Origin: CAXMQZ01 sp963707075
Lineage (GTDB): Bacteria; Acidobacteriota; Thermoanaerobaculia; Multivoradales; JAHEKO01
Direction of reading: 5' to 3'
DNA: 64,000 bases
Assembly (NCBI GenBank): GCA_963707075.1
Contig: CAVPOX010000002.1
Coordinates: 62,001 to 126,000 of the forward strand
In this document: positions 43,271 to 52,701 of the stretch, in pieces
How positions within the stretch are numbered: the first letter of the stretch is position 1
How the letters are laid out: each line of letters starts with the position of its first letter
Notes under the pieces: generated by a model
Database searches by the model: none
What the model was told of the DNA's origin: nothing
Seen by the model: the letters and a program-made list of their open reading frames with translations, nothing else
Position numbers and translations under genes: made by a program

Positions 43271-46200
43271 ATGACTCGCTCCGACCTTCACACGCGACCG
43301 AGAATAGTTCTGGGCAAAGGGCCCAGGTCCAGCGAAAGGGCGCTGTTGGATGCGATCGAGCACGCCCTCGAAGTGCAAGGACATCAGGTCCTGGAGCGCC
43401 CGATTCATCTCCTGGTGCCCTCTCACAGCTTGCGACACCACCTGCTCGATCGGCTGGTGCGAGACCGGAACCGAAGCGCGACCGGTCTCACCTGCTGGAC
43501 CCTGCGAAGCCTGGCCCGCGACATCCTGGAACGGGCTGGCGTGTCCCCTCCCTCGGGCGCACAGATCTTTCCCATACTGGTGCGTCGTGCGGCTCGCGAG
43601 GAGCCCCCTTTGCGGGAGTGTCTCGACCACCTGCAAGATGGCTATCGATCTCTGGTCGGAACCGTCTCGGATCTGCTCGAGGCGGGCCTCGACCCCGCGC
43701 ATGGTGACGCCATCGAAGAATCTCTGGCGTTCGAGGGGCGTAGCGTCGCCACAGCAGCCGAGGTCCGACGGGCGCAGAGCCTCGTCCGTGTCGCCATCCG
43801 GACCCGGGAAGCCCTTGCCGAATTGGGGCTTGGCACGGTTTCCACAATGCTGCAGCAGGCGACAGAGATTCTCGACCTGCACCCCGATCCTCTCCTCCCC
43901 TGCTCGGGGCTGCACGTCTACGGGTTCGCCGACGCTACCGGCGTCGCTACCGATCTGATTCTCGCCGCCCTCAAGAGATTCGGCGGCACCGTCTACCTCG
44001 ACCGTCCTCCCAACCCGATCAACTGGCACGAGGATGAGCCCATCGACGACTTCGGGCGCCGCTTCAGCGAGCGCTTGCTCGACTTCGGCAAGGCCGAGGC
44101 CGTCACGAATCCCCCGCCAGAGCCGCCGCACATCTCTCTCGTTGCCGCCCTTGGGGCGCAAGCCGAGGTCCGAGAGATCGGCTGGAGGATACGGCACCTG
44201 CTCGATCGAGGTACACGCCCTGAGGCCATCGCCGTGGTCACCCGTAGACCCGCCGCCTACCGGTCGGCCCTGCGCTCGCACTTTCGCCGCCTGGGTATTC
44301 CCTATTCGGCCCTCGCTGCTCCCGGTCCCCAGCTGCCAAGCGGCCGACGCATCAGGGCCCTCATCGAGCTCGTAGCTCTGCGCCAACAGGCCCGCGTGGA
44401 TCGTTGGCTCGACGCCCGTGACGGCGACTCCCAGGAAACTCGAGATTTCGACCTGCGGCTCGCCCTCTTCGGACTGGGCGTCAGCCGTCTAGAGGAGCTC
44501 ACCCGACTACCCCTCGAGGCTGTGTTGCAGCGAGAGACCTACCCGCTACCGGTTCGCGTCGGATTCAATTCCGAGGACCCGGACCACGCCGATTGCCGGC
44601 TCGACCGCCGTCGGCTTCCGACCCGCGACCTGCAACAGGCTCGCGACGATGCAGCCGAGCTGAGCGACCTCTTCGACAGGTGGTCCCCGATCGATCGGTG
44701 GACCGATCACCTCGAACACTTCGCCAGGCTGCTCGGCAGTCTCGGTTGGGAGCCGAATCAACAGGTCTACCGCGACGTCTGGTCAGCCTTGACCCGGTCT
44801 ACTCGTGGCACGCCAGAGTCCTTCCGGATCGATCTCGATGAATGGATCCTCCTGCTCAGCCGTGCGCTCGAGCCGGTTGGGTTGGAGAGTTTGGGTGGAT
44901 CAGGCGGCGGGGTGCAGATTCTCGATGTAATCGAAGCCCGTTCCAGGACTTTCGAGCACCTCTTCCTCCTGGGGATGAACAAAGGCGTCTTCCCACGCAC
45001 CGTTCGCGAAGACCCCGCGTTTCCCGACGCCCTGCGCCAGGTCGTCGGACGCGAAGGTCACGGAGTCCTCCCCGATCTACCGCGCAAGCGCACCGGTCAC
45101 GCCGAGGAGCGATTTCTCTTCGCTCAGCTATGCGCTGCGAGTCCTCACCTGACGATCTCCTGGCAGGCGGCCACGGATGACAACAAGGAGGTCACGCCAT
45201 CGCCCCTCGTCGAGCGGCTGCTCTGGTCGACAGCGGCCCAACGGGTGCGCCACCCCCAGTCGATCGATCCCGCGGCAGAACCCCAACCACGACCTCGCAC
45301 CGAGCTCGAGAATGGCATTCGTGCCGCTACCTGGGGATCTCGTCGCAACCTTCGAGCCAACCTCGCTGCGGCGGTTCCCAGCGACCAGGCCAAGCTGTCC
45401 AGACCCTTGAGCTCGGCCCGCCTGCAGATCGTCGACGAGTTGAATCAACCACCTGGGTCCGAGAGCCGGCTGGGCCCCTACTTCGGGTTCATCGGCTCCG
45501 CCACCGAATCGGCAGATCCGCGGCTCGCACAGGACCTGTACGTCACCACGCTGGAAAGCCTGGCCGTCTGTCCCTGGCGGACATTCCTCGAGCGCATCCT
45601 CGGCCTGGAGACCCTGCCCGATCCGATCGACATGCTTCCCGGCATCGAGCCTTTCATGATCGGACAGCTCGTCCATCGAGTTCTCGAGCGACTGGCTGCT
45701 CGAGCGCTCGAGCAGCGCGCGCCATCACTGGATGATGCCAGGCAGCTGCAGCCTGGCGCCGTCGAATGGCCTGAAGGCATGGAGCTGCGGGCTCTGGTCA
45801 CTCAGCAAGCTGGCATCGTCGCCGCCGAGAACAGCCTCGCCTGGGAGGGTTTTCCCGCAGTCCTGGCTCGGGCCGTCCTGCCGTATGTGGATCAAGCCCG
45901 GCGCCAGATCAGGGGTTTTGCCGCCGATCACGGCCCGGTGGCAGTGGAGATCGACGGTGCCGTGGAGGTGCGTGGCCAGGCAGGCACTCGCGAGCTCCGC
46001 TTCCGAGCCGACCGGGTCGATTCCATTGCCGGCCAGCTCGTCATCACCGACTACAAGACCGGTCAGCGTGGCATCTCAGAGTCCAAGACACAGAAGACCC
46101 GCGACAAGCACCTGCTGGCAGAGGTTTCCCGGGGTCGACTTCTCCAGGCGAGCGCCTATGCCAAGGCGGCGGGTGACCCCGACGATCTCGGCCAGTATCT

Positions 46201-46537
46201 CTTCATTCGACCCGACTTCTCCGGCCCGGAAGAGGCTCGGCTGGTGAAGGTAAGCGCTTCAGACCCCGCCCTCAGTGGGGCCTTCGACAGGGCCGTTCAG
46301 ATCCTGCTCGACTCCTGGCATGCAGGGACCTTCTTTCCGCGCCTGGTCGCTCCTGACATGGATGCCGAACCGCGAGTGTGCCAATACTGCAAGGCCGCAG
46401 AGGCGTGTCTGCGCGGGGACTCGGGTGCCAGAGGTCGGCTGCGCGACTGGGCAGCCGACCACCGGGCTCGGAATGCCATGGAGACGGCCTTCCTGGACAC
46501 CTGGTTACTGGCTTCAGCGAAGGGAAGCACGGGGTGA
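43271..46537 (+). CDS. addB: AddB-like helicase-nuclease subunit
   Basis: 1088 residues. Partner of AddA in the double-strand break repair enzyme that resects ends for RecA. The N-terminal helicase-like region has lost a good Walker A (KGPRSSERALL at the place), as in many AddB/RexB proteins. The C-terminal part has a PD-(D/E)XK nuclease core (LRFRADRVD then ITDYKTGQ near residue 926) framed by the four cysteines of the AddB iron-sulfur staple: one near 767 (VCPWRTFLERILG) and three near 1037 (CQYCKAAEAC). ATG at 43271; GTGA overlap with addA. First gene of a tightly coupled three-gene unit. Confidence 0.88.
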   Translation: MTRSDLHTRPRIVLGKGPRSSERALLDAIEHALEVQGHQVLERPIHLLVPSHSLRHHLLDRLVRDRNRSATGLTCWTLRSLARDILERAGVSPPSGAQIFPILVRRAAREEPPLRECLDHLQDGYRSLVGTVSDLLEAGLDPAHGDAIEESLAFEGRSVATAAEVRRAQSLVRVAIRTREALAELGLGTVSTMLQQATEILDLHPDPLLPCSGLHVYGFADATGVATDLILAALKRFGGTVYLDRPPNPINWHEDEPIDDFGRRFSERLLDFGKAEAVTNPPPEPPHISLVAALGAQAEVREIGWRIRHLLDRGTRPEAIAVVTRRPAAYRSALRSHFRRLGIPYSALAAPGPQLPSGRRIRALIELVALRQQARVDRWLDARDGDSQETRDFDLRLALFGLGVSRLEELTRLPLEAVLQRETYPLPVRVGFNSEDPDHADCRLDRRRLPTRDLQQARDDAAELSDLFDRWSPIDRWTDHLEHFARLLGSLGWEPNQQVYRDVWSALTRSTRGTPESFRIDLDEWILLLSRALEPVGLESLGGSGGGVQILDVIEARSRTFEHLFLLGMNKGVFPRTVREDPAFPDALRQVVGREGHGVLPDLPRKRTGHAEERFLFAQLCAASPHLTISWQAATDDNKEVTPSPLVERLLWSTAAQRVRHPQSIDPAAEPQPRPRTELENGIRAATWGSRRNLRANLAAAVPSDQAKLSRPLSSARLQIVDELNQPPGSESRLGPYFGFIGSATESADPRLAQDLYVTTLESLAVCPWRTFLERILGLETLPDPIDMLPGIEPFMIGQLVHRVLERLAARALEQRAPSLDDARQLQPGAVEWPEGMELRALVTQQAGIVAAENSLAWEGFPAVLARAVLPYVDQARRQIRGFAADHGPVAVEIDGAVEVRGQAGTRELRFRADRVDSIAGQLVITDYKTGQRGISESKTQKTRDKHLLAEVSRGRLLQASAYAKAAGDPDDLGQYLFIRPDFSGPEEARLVKVSASDPALSGAFDRAVQILLDSWHAGTFFPRLVAPDMDAEPRVCQYCKAAEACLRGDSGARGRLRDWAADHRARNAMETAFLDTWLLASAKGSTG

Positions 46538-49500
46538 CGATTCCGACCCACGGCCCAACCGACGCTTCAGCCCGGCGATTGGCGCAAGCCACCTTCGACC
46601 GGCCGGTGGCGGTCGAAGCCGGCGCGGGAACCGGTAAGACCACGGTCCTGGTCGCCAGGGTCCTCGGCTGGACTCTGGGCCCGGGCTGGACCGAGGCAAG
46701 GTGGCGGCTGATCGAGCAGGGCTCCACCGATCCATCAGACGCTGACATCGCCGCCCGCGTGCTCGACGGCGTTGTCGCGATCACTTTCACCGAGGCTGCA
46801 GCGGCCGAAATGGCAGGCCGGGTCGCCAAGGCCCTCACTTCCCTGGCGACCGATCCCGAGACTGGTGTCCGGGGGTTCGATCCGGGACTGCTGCCGGACG
46901 CCGACCGGCCGGCGCTGGGCGCCAGGGCCAAGGCCCTGATTGGCGCCCTCGATCATCTGGCGATTCGCACGATTCACTCCCATTGCTGGCATCTGCTCGC
47001 GACCTACCCCATGGCCGCCGGGCTGTCGCTCGACCTCCAGGTAGATGCCGATGGCCGCCGCCTCGACGAGACCGTTCGCGAGGTCGTCGAGCAAGCTGTC
47101 AAAGCAGCCTACTCCGGCCCGGGCGACCACCCTCTGCAGCGACTGGCTCCGAGGATGATCGGTCCCCGACAGCTCGCCGAGGCGGCCTTTACCCTGGTCA
47201 GCGAGGGATTCGCTGCCGAAGCCCTGGAGCGTGATCCTCTTTCCTCGTCCCGCCGGCGGGAGATCTGGCGACGTCTGGGCCAAGCCGTGAGCGCCGTGGA
47301 AGTGCTCACCGGCCCGGTCGCCGAGCAGAATCGGGCAAAGCTCGACCTGCAGGTGACCGAAGCACTGGCGCAGACAAGCATGCTCCTCGAGCAAGGAGAA
47401 GAGACACCCGACCTGGGCAGTCTGTCGGCCATGCTGGACCGGCTGCGCGAGATCTGGTCCGACGATCTGATCAAGAGACTTGGCTCGTGGGCCAAGGGAA
47501 GCTTCACCAAGACGGTAAGCGACCTGCTTGACAGCAAATGTCTTCAACTTTCCCGGCTGGCTGGCGAGCTGTGCGGCCTGTTGAAGCTCTACCGTCGACT
47601 CGACGTCGAGGCGCTCGATGACGCAAGACGGGCTCTACAGCCCCTGGTCGCTGCGGTCGAGGACGGACTCCGGTCGCGTGGCGTGCTGACCTACGCTTCC
47701 ATGATGACCGAAGCCTGGAGCCTGTTGAAGAACCACCCGCAAGTCCGCCAACGCGAACGGCGCAAGCTGCGGCAGCTCATGGTCGACGAGTTTCAGGACA
47801 CCGATCACCTGCAGTGCGAGCTCGTCCGCTTCCTGGCACTCGGTGGCGAGAAGGCCGACCGGCCGGGACTCTTTGTGGTCGGCGACCCGAAGCAGTCGAT
47901 CTACGGTTGGCGCAATGCAGACCTGGAAGCCTATGAGAATTTTCTCGAGGACTTGCGGGGAGCAGGCGGATTGACGGTCGAATTGTTTCAGAACTTCCGA
48001 TCGGTGCCAGCGATCCTGGAGGAGGTCGATCGCGCAATCGCTCCGGTGATGGAGCCTCTACCCGGGCTTCAACCCGCCTTCTCCAGCTTGCAGCCCGGCG
48101 ACGATCTCAAGGACGAACCCGGCTTCCAGCGCGCGGCTCGCAGCCCGATCGAGTACTGGGTGTCCTGGACAGCGGATCTGGCCGCTACGCGAGGCGACGA
48201 TGCAGCCACCCTGGAAGCTCGGGCCATCGCGGCCGACATTAGGCAGCTCAACGAGCTCGAAGGGGTCCCCTGGTCCGAGTTCGGGCTCCTGCTGCGCAGC
48301 ACGTCACGACTGGAAACCTATCTCGAGGCCTTTCGCGACGCCGGCGTCCCGTTCGTCGTCACCAGCGATAAGCACTACTACCGGCGCCGCGAGATCATCG
48401 AGGCCGCCGCCCTGATACGCACCATCATCGTGCCAGTCGACCACCTTGCCCTGGTCACCTTCCTGCGTTCAGCCACGGTGGGAGTTCCAGACGCCGCCCT
48501 GCTGCCCCTATGGAAAAGGAACTTCCCGGACCTGGTGACGGATCTGAGCTCACCTGGCGACGACACACTCGACACATTGCGCCGCATCGTCGACGATACA
48601 GCCGCCAGTCTGCCAACCGACATCCCTGGACTCGATCGCATCGCCGGTTGGCCGATCAGCCTGCTCGCAGCCCTGGAGAATCTCGCCTGGCTCCGCGAGG
48701 CATACCGGCGCGAGAGCACTGACCGCTTCCTCGAACGGGTGCGCGAGCGCTTCCTTCTCGACGTCACCGAATCGGCTCGCCATCTCGGTGCCTATCGGCT
48801 GGCCAACCTGGATCGGTTCTTCCGTGATCTCGAGACCGCCCTGGAAGAGGGCGGCGGTGACATTCAGGGCGTGCTGCGGGCACTCCGGCGCAGCGTGGCC
48901 GATGCGGCTGACGCCGAGCAAGCCCTCCCGCAAGGCGCTACGGAAGACGCCGTACAGGTGATGACGATTCACGGCGCCAAGGGTCTCGAGTTCGGGCACG
49001 TGTATCTTCCCCAGATGCATGTCCACGGGCGAAGGAAGGACTGGCCCGCTGTCCAGGTCGACCGCCGCTGGCGCCCCGGGCAGGAAGCCGAGTACGTGCT
49101 GTTCGGATACCCGACGCCGGGCTTCGACAGGGTCGAGCGTCGGGTGGAGCAGATCGAGCGTACCGAGCAGGTTCGGACTCTGTACGTCGCCATGACCCGG
49201 GCCAAGCGGCGTCTGGTCCTGCTCGGCAACTGGCCCGAGATCCCCGATCCGGTGCCCATCGACAAGCGAGCGACCTATCTCGACCTCCTGCGCAGTCGGG
49301 AGCTGCTGCCCGACTCCCTCGGCACGCTATTCGAGGAATGCGCCAGCGGTCCTTCACCCTGGGCCGATATGGGGTCGATACGCTGGCGCTTCCCCTTCCT
49401 GGAAGGCCTCGCTACGCAGGCTCCGCGCAAGAGGGCGCGATCGGCGAGCTTTCCTCCCAGGACAGCGCTGAAAAAGGAAGCGCAGCGCCTGGAGAAGCTG

Positions 49501-50160
49501 CGAGCCGCCGCGGCCCGACGCATGGATCGGCGCTATGCGGGAGCCGCTTCGGACGAGGCTGCGGAACGCCTGGAGAGACTTGTTCGTGATGAAGCGCCCC
49601 CCTTCGAGCTCTCCGCCGAAAGAGGGATTGCGCGTCCCGTCGGCGATGCCTTCCACCGTATGCTCGAGTCCTGGGACCTCGAGGCAAAGCCTGAGCGGGA
49701 GCTACAGAGGCAGCGGGAAAAGCAACTTCGCTGGCTGCACGCGGAAATTCCCGCCGAAGCCCTCGACGCTGCGCAGGATCGCTTTGACGCGCTCCTCGAT
49801 CGGTTTCGGGCAGGCCAGTTCTGGGACCGGTTCCTGTCGTTACGTGGACTATCAGTGGCTCGAGAGGTACCCGTCCTTTTGCCGGCCCGGGACACGGGCA
49901 CAGGCCCCGTGGGTTACATCAGCGGGTTCATCGACCTGATCTATCGCGATCCGCAGACCTCCCGCTGGGTCGTCGTTGATTACAAAACCGACCGGCTGGA
50001 GGCGATGTCCGAGATCGACGAACGGGGTCAGATCTATGCCTCGCAGGAGGCCGTTTACGCCCACGCCCTCCGCGAGGCACTGGCTCTCGATACCGATCCG
50101 GCCACCCAGCTCTGGTTCATCTGGGCCAACCATCTGCTGGAGGAGAACGTGGACTCATGA
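46534..50160 (+). CDS. addA: AddA helicase-nuclease subunit
   Basis: 1208 residues, the usual size for AddA. UvrD-type helicase motifs are all present: Walker A AGAGTGKTT (29-37), motif Ia FTEAAAAEMAGRV, motif II MVDEFQDTD, motif III VGDPKQSIYGWRNAD, motif V MTIHGAKGLEF, motif VI TLYVAMTRAKRRLVL. The C-terminal nuclease domain has GFIDLIYRD and VVDYKTDR. With AddB it unwinds and degrades DNA ends until a Chi-like site is met. The GTG at 46534 overlaps the addB stop as GTGA; the open frame upstream to 46378 lies inside addB and was not used. Confidence 0.94.
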   Translation: MTIPTHGPTDASARRLAQATFDRPVAVEAGAGTGKTTVLVARVLGWTLGPGWTEARWRLIEQGSTDPSDADIAARVLDGVVAITFTEAAAAEMAGRVAKALTSLATDPETGVRGFDPGLLPDADRPALGARAKALIGALDHLAIRTIHSHCWHLLATYPMAAGLSLDLQVDADGRRLDETVREVVEQAVKAAYSGPGDHPLQRLAPRMIGPRQLAEAAFTLVSEGFAAEALERDPLSSSRRREIWRRLGQAVSAVEVLTGPVAEQNRAKLDLQVTEALAQTSMLLEQGEETPDLGSLSAMLDRLREIWSDDLIKRLGSWAKGSFTKTVSDLLDSKCLQLSRLAGELCGLLKLYRRLDVEALDDARRALQPLVAAVEDGLRSRGVLTYASMMTEAWSLLKNHPQVRQRERRKLRQLMVDEFQDTDHLQCELVRFLALGGEKADRPGLFVVGDPKQSIYGWRNADLEAYENFLEDLRGAGGLTVELFQNFRSVPAILEEVDRAIAPVMEPLPGLQPAFSSLQPGDDLKDEPGFQRAARSPIEYWVSWTADLAATRGDDAATLEARAIAADIRQLNELEGVPWSEFGLLLRSTSRLETYLEAFRDAGVPFVVTSDKHYYRRREIIEAAALIRTIIVPVDHLALVTFLRSATVGVPDAALLPLWKRNFPDLVTDLSSPGDDTLDTLRRIVDDTAASLPTDIPGLDRIAGWPISLLAALENLAWLREAYRRESTDRFLERVRERFLLDVTESARHLGAYRLANLDRFFRDLETALEEGGGDIQGVLRALRRSVADAADAEQALPQGATEDAVQVMTIHGAKGLEFGHVYLPQMHVHGRRKDWPAVQVDRRWRPGQEAEYVLFGYPTPGFDRVERRVEQIERTEQVRTLYVAMTRAKRRLVLLGNWPEIPDPVPIDKRATYLDLLRSRELLPDSLGTLFEECASGPSPWADMGSIRWRFPFLEGLATQAPRKRARSASFPPRTALKKEAQRLEKLRAAAARRMDRRYAGAASDEAAERLERLVRDEAPPFELSAERGIARPVGDAFHRMLESWDLEAKPERELQRQREKQLRWLHAEIPAEALDAAQDRFDALLDRFRAGQFWDRFLSLRGLSVAREVPVLLPARDTGTGPVGYISGFIDLIYRDPQTSRWVVVDYKTDRLEAMSEIDERGQIYASQEAVYAHALREALALDTDPATQLWFIWANHLLEENVDS

Positions 50161-51251
50161 CGACCCTGGAAGATCTGCCGACGCCCAGTCTGATCGTCGA
50201 TCTCGACAGGTTGGAGTCGAACATAAGCAGGATGGCCGACAAGGCTCGGCGCCTCGGAGTCTCCCTGCGACCCCACATCAAGACCCACAAATGCGTGGAG
50301 ATCGCACAACTCCAGAGGCAGGCCGGTTGCCAGGGCTTGACGGTCTCCACCCTGTATGAGGCTAGAGTCTTCGCGGACCACGGCTTCACCGATCTGACCT
50401 GGGCCTTTCCGCTCATCCTCAACCGCATCGTCGAGACTCGCGACCTCGCCCAGCGGGCCCGCTTGCGGCTCGTCGTCGACTCGGTCGCTGCTGTCGATCT
50501 CCTGGAGGCACAGGGGGTCCCCTTCCACGTATGGCTGAAGGTGGATTGCGGGTATCACCGGGCTGGCGTCGATCCTGAGAGCCGGCTGGCCTTCGATCTG
50601 GCACGCCGTATTCAGCAGTCCGCAATGCTGAAGTTCGACGGTCTGCTAACCCACTCCGGTCACGCTTACCGCGCCCGGACTCGATCCGAGTTGGCGGCGG
50701 TCGCCGAGCAGGAGCGCGCCACGATGAATCACCTCGCGAATGAGCTCAGAGCTCGCGGGCTGGCCGTCCCAGCGGTCTCGGTTGGGTCGACCCCAGCCAT
50801 GTCCGTCGTCGAGGATCTGACGGGAATCGATGAGATGCGTCCAGGCAACTACGTCTTCTTCGATCAGATGCAGATCGACCTGGGAGCCTGCACGCCTCTG
50901 GACTGTGCCGCCACGGTGCTGGCCAGCGTCGTCTCATCTCAGCCGGCTGCCGATCACTCTGTCGTCGATGCTGGAGCGCTTGCCCTATCCAAGGATTCGG
51001 GTTCCGGGTTCGGCAGGCCGTCCGGTATGGGAGCGATCTTCGACGACTACCGCACGGGTCGGCTCAGCGAAACCGTCCATCTGCGATCACTTTCCCAGGA
51101 ACACGGAATCCTCTCGCGAAGACTCCCCATCGGTGAACGCATTCGAATCCTGCCTCAGCACTCGTGCCTGACGGTGGCCTGCTTCGACCACTGCTTCGCG
51201 GCGCGGGGTAATAGAGTCGAAGGCCGTTGGCAGATCTGGAATGGCCGCTGA
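50157..51251 (+). CDS. PLP enzyme of the D-threonine aldolase / D-serine dehydratase type
   Basis: 364 residues, alanine-racemase N-terminal fold type III. The PLP lysine lies in RPHIKTHK (about residue 41). The C-terminal beta domain carries PQHSCLTVACFDH, the His/Cys metal site of this family. D-threonine aldolase splits D-threonine or D-allo-threonine to glycine and acetaldehyde; the eukaryotic-type D-serine dehydratase forms pyruvate from D-serine. The two cannot be told apart here. ATGA overlap with the addA stop couples it to a DNA repair operon, which is an unexpected partnership and may only be positional. The start was chosen because of that overlap. Confidence 0.85.
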   Translation: MTTLEDLPTPSLIVDLDRLESNISRMADKARRLGVSLRPHIKTHKCVEIAQLQRQAGCQGLTVSTLYEARVFADHGFTDLTWAFPLILNRIVETRDLAQRARLRLVVDSVAAVDLLEAQGVPFHVWLKVDCGYHRAGVDPESRLAFDLARRIQQSAMLKFDGLLTHSGHAYRARTRSELAAVAEQERATMNHLANELRARGLAVPAVSVGSTPAMSVVEDLTGIDEMRPGNYVFFDQMQIDLGACTPLDCAATVLASVVSSQPAADHSVVDAGALALSKDSGSGFGRPSGMGAIFDDYRTGRLSETVHLRSLSQEHGILSRRLPIGERIRILPQHSCLTVACFDHCFAARGNRVEGRWQIWNGR

Positions 51252-51274
51252 TCGCGAGGCCGCAGACAGATGCT

Positions 51275-52618
51275 TCAGTCGAGGTACCCGAGAGCCCGCA
51301 GTGCTTCCATATCTTCGTCGCTGATAGATGGCGGTGGCAGGTCATCCGACAGCTCGAGACCGGCCCGGACATCCGACAGCCAGTCCTGGAGAGCCTCGGA
51401 GGCAGCACTGTCCGCCGCGACCAGGTTACGCGATTCCCGGCTGTCGTCTGACAAGTCGAACAGGGCACGGCTGTCGTTCTTGACCCGATAGGTCTCCTTC
51501 TGCCCGTTGCTGAGCATGCCCACCTCCAGCAGGCCCCTCCGGCGCAGATCCTTGCCCCCTTCATGTGGAGCTACCGCTCCCTTGTGAGTCTCGAAGTGCG
51601 TCACCCGATCTGCCGGGCCGACATCTCGACCCTCCAACACCGCAGTCCAATCGAACCCCTGGAAAAACTCGGGAACTTCCAGACCCAACAGACCGACAAC
51701 TGTAGGCGCGATGTCGGTGATCAGAGCTGGAGCATCCTCTACCGAAGGCGCAACTCGGCCCGCCAGCACAAACCCCAGCGGGATCCTCAGATTGGGCTCC
51801 TTGAGGTTCCGGCCGTGCCCCCAGTAATCGTGCTCACCGAGACTCTCACCATGGTCGGAGACAAACACGATCAAGGTATTGTCGAGAGCTCCCATCTCCT
51901 CCATCTTCTTCAGGAACCGCCCAATCTGATCATCGACATAGGCGATCTCGGAATCGTACCGATAGCTCTTCGACTTCGAAGCACCAGGTGGAGGCGGACC
52001 GATCTGCTCCAGGAACTCCTCCTGCAGCTCGTAGGGTGAATGCGGCTCGACATAGTGGACCCAGAGAAAGAAAGGCCGTTGCCCCTCGTTGCTCCGATGC
52101 TCGCTGAGCCAGTCGACAGCCCTCTCGTTGAGATCCTCGGCCCTCGCCTCCCGCGTCCACACACCCAACCAGCGCGACTTCGTCAGCACCGCCTCGTAGG
52201 TGTCGAAATGATCGTTCATCTCCCACAGATTCTTGCGCAGCGTCCAGTTACCGACGAAAGCCGCGGTCCTGTAACCGTGGCGCCGCAGGATCCGAGGCAA
52301 TGACGGGATGTCTGGACGAACTCTCAGACCGTTGCGTGTCGAGGCATGCTCGTGCGGTGGCAAAGAGATCAGCATCGACGCGAGCGCCGGTGCTGTCAGT
52401 GGCTCGACGGTGCGGGCCTCGGTGAAGCGGACTCCGCTATCGAGCAGTCGGTCGATATTGGGTGAGGTCCGGCGGTCATAGCCATAAACCGACAGGCGAT
52501 CGGCTCGCAAGGTGTCCACAGAGACGATCAAAATGTTCGCCGGGCGGGCAGCTGCCAGCACGGGCGATATCCAACAGAGCAAGGCCACTCCTACGAGGGC
52601 CTGTCGCGCAAGTCTCAT
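51275..52618 (-). CDS. Sulfatase-fold secreted enzyme with Thr in place of the FGly Cys
   Basis: 447 residues with a signal peptide (about 1-23). Alkaline-phosphatase-like fold of the sulfatase kind: first metal motif VDTLRAD (Asp35, Asp40), and the second SDHGESLGEHDYWGHG with the DHGE metal pair. At the nucleophile site, where sulfatases have C/S-x-P-x-R, the sequence is T-A-P-A-L (Thr75). A formylglycine cannot form there, so a threonine-nucleophile phosphotransferase or phosphodiesterase reaction is more likely than sulfate hydrolysis. The tail ends in ALRALGYLD. The ATG at 52618 is chosen; a GTG at 52633 would add five residues. Neither has a clear ribosome site. Confidence 0.8.
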   Translation of the reverse strand: MRLARQALVGVALLCWISPVLAAARPANILIVSVDTLRADRLSVYGYDRRTSPNIDRLLDSGVRFTEARTVEPLTAPALASMLISLPPHEHASTRNGLRVRPDIPSLPRILRRHGYRTAAFVGNWTLRKNLWEMNDHFDTYEAVLTKSRWLGVWTREARAEDLNERAVDWLSEHRSNEGQRPFFLWVHYVEPHSPYELQEEFLEQIGPPPPGASKSKSYRYDSEIAYVDDQIGRFLKKMEEMGALDNTLIVFVSDHGESLGEHDYWGHGRNLKEPNLRIPLGFVLAGRVAPSVEDAPALITDIAPTVVGLLGLEVPEFFQGFDWTAVLEGRDVGPADRVTHFETHKGAVAPHEGGKDLRRRGLLEVGMLSNGQKETYRVKNDSRALFDLSDDSRESRNLVAADSAASEALQDWLSDVRAGLELSDDLPPPSISDEDMEALRALGYLD

Positions 52619-52701
52619 AAGCAGAAATCTCACAACCGGGGGAATCTACCAAAAAAAAGGGAGGTGGGTGCCGACCTCGTGTCTTGCTGAGATCTGGCCT
52701 T

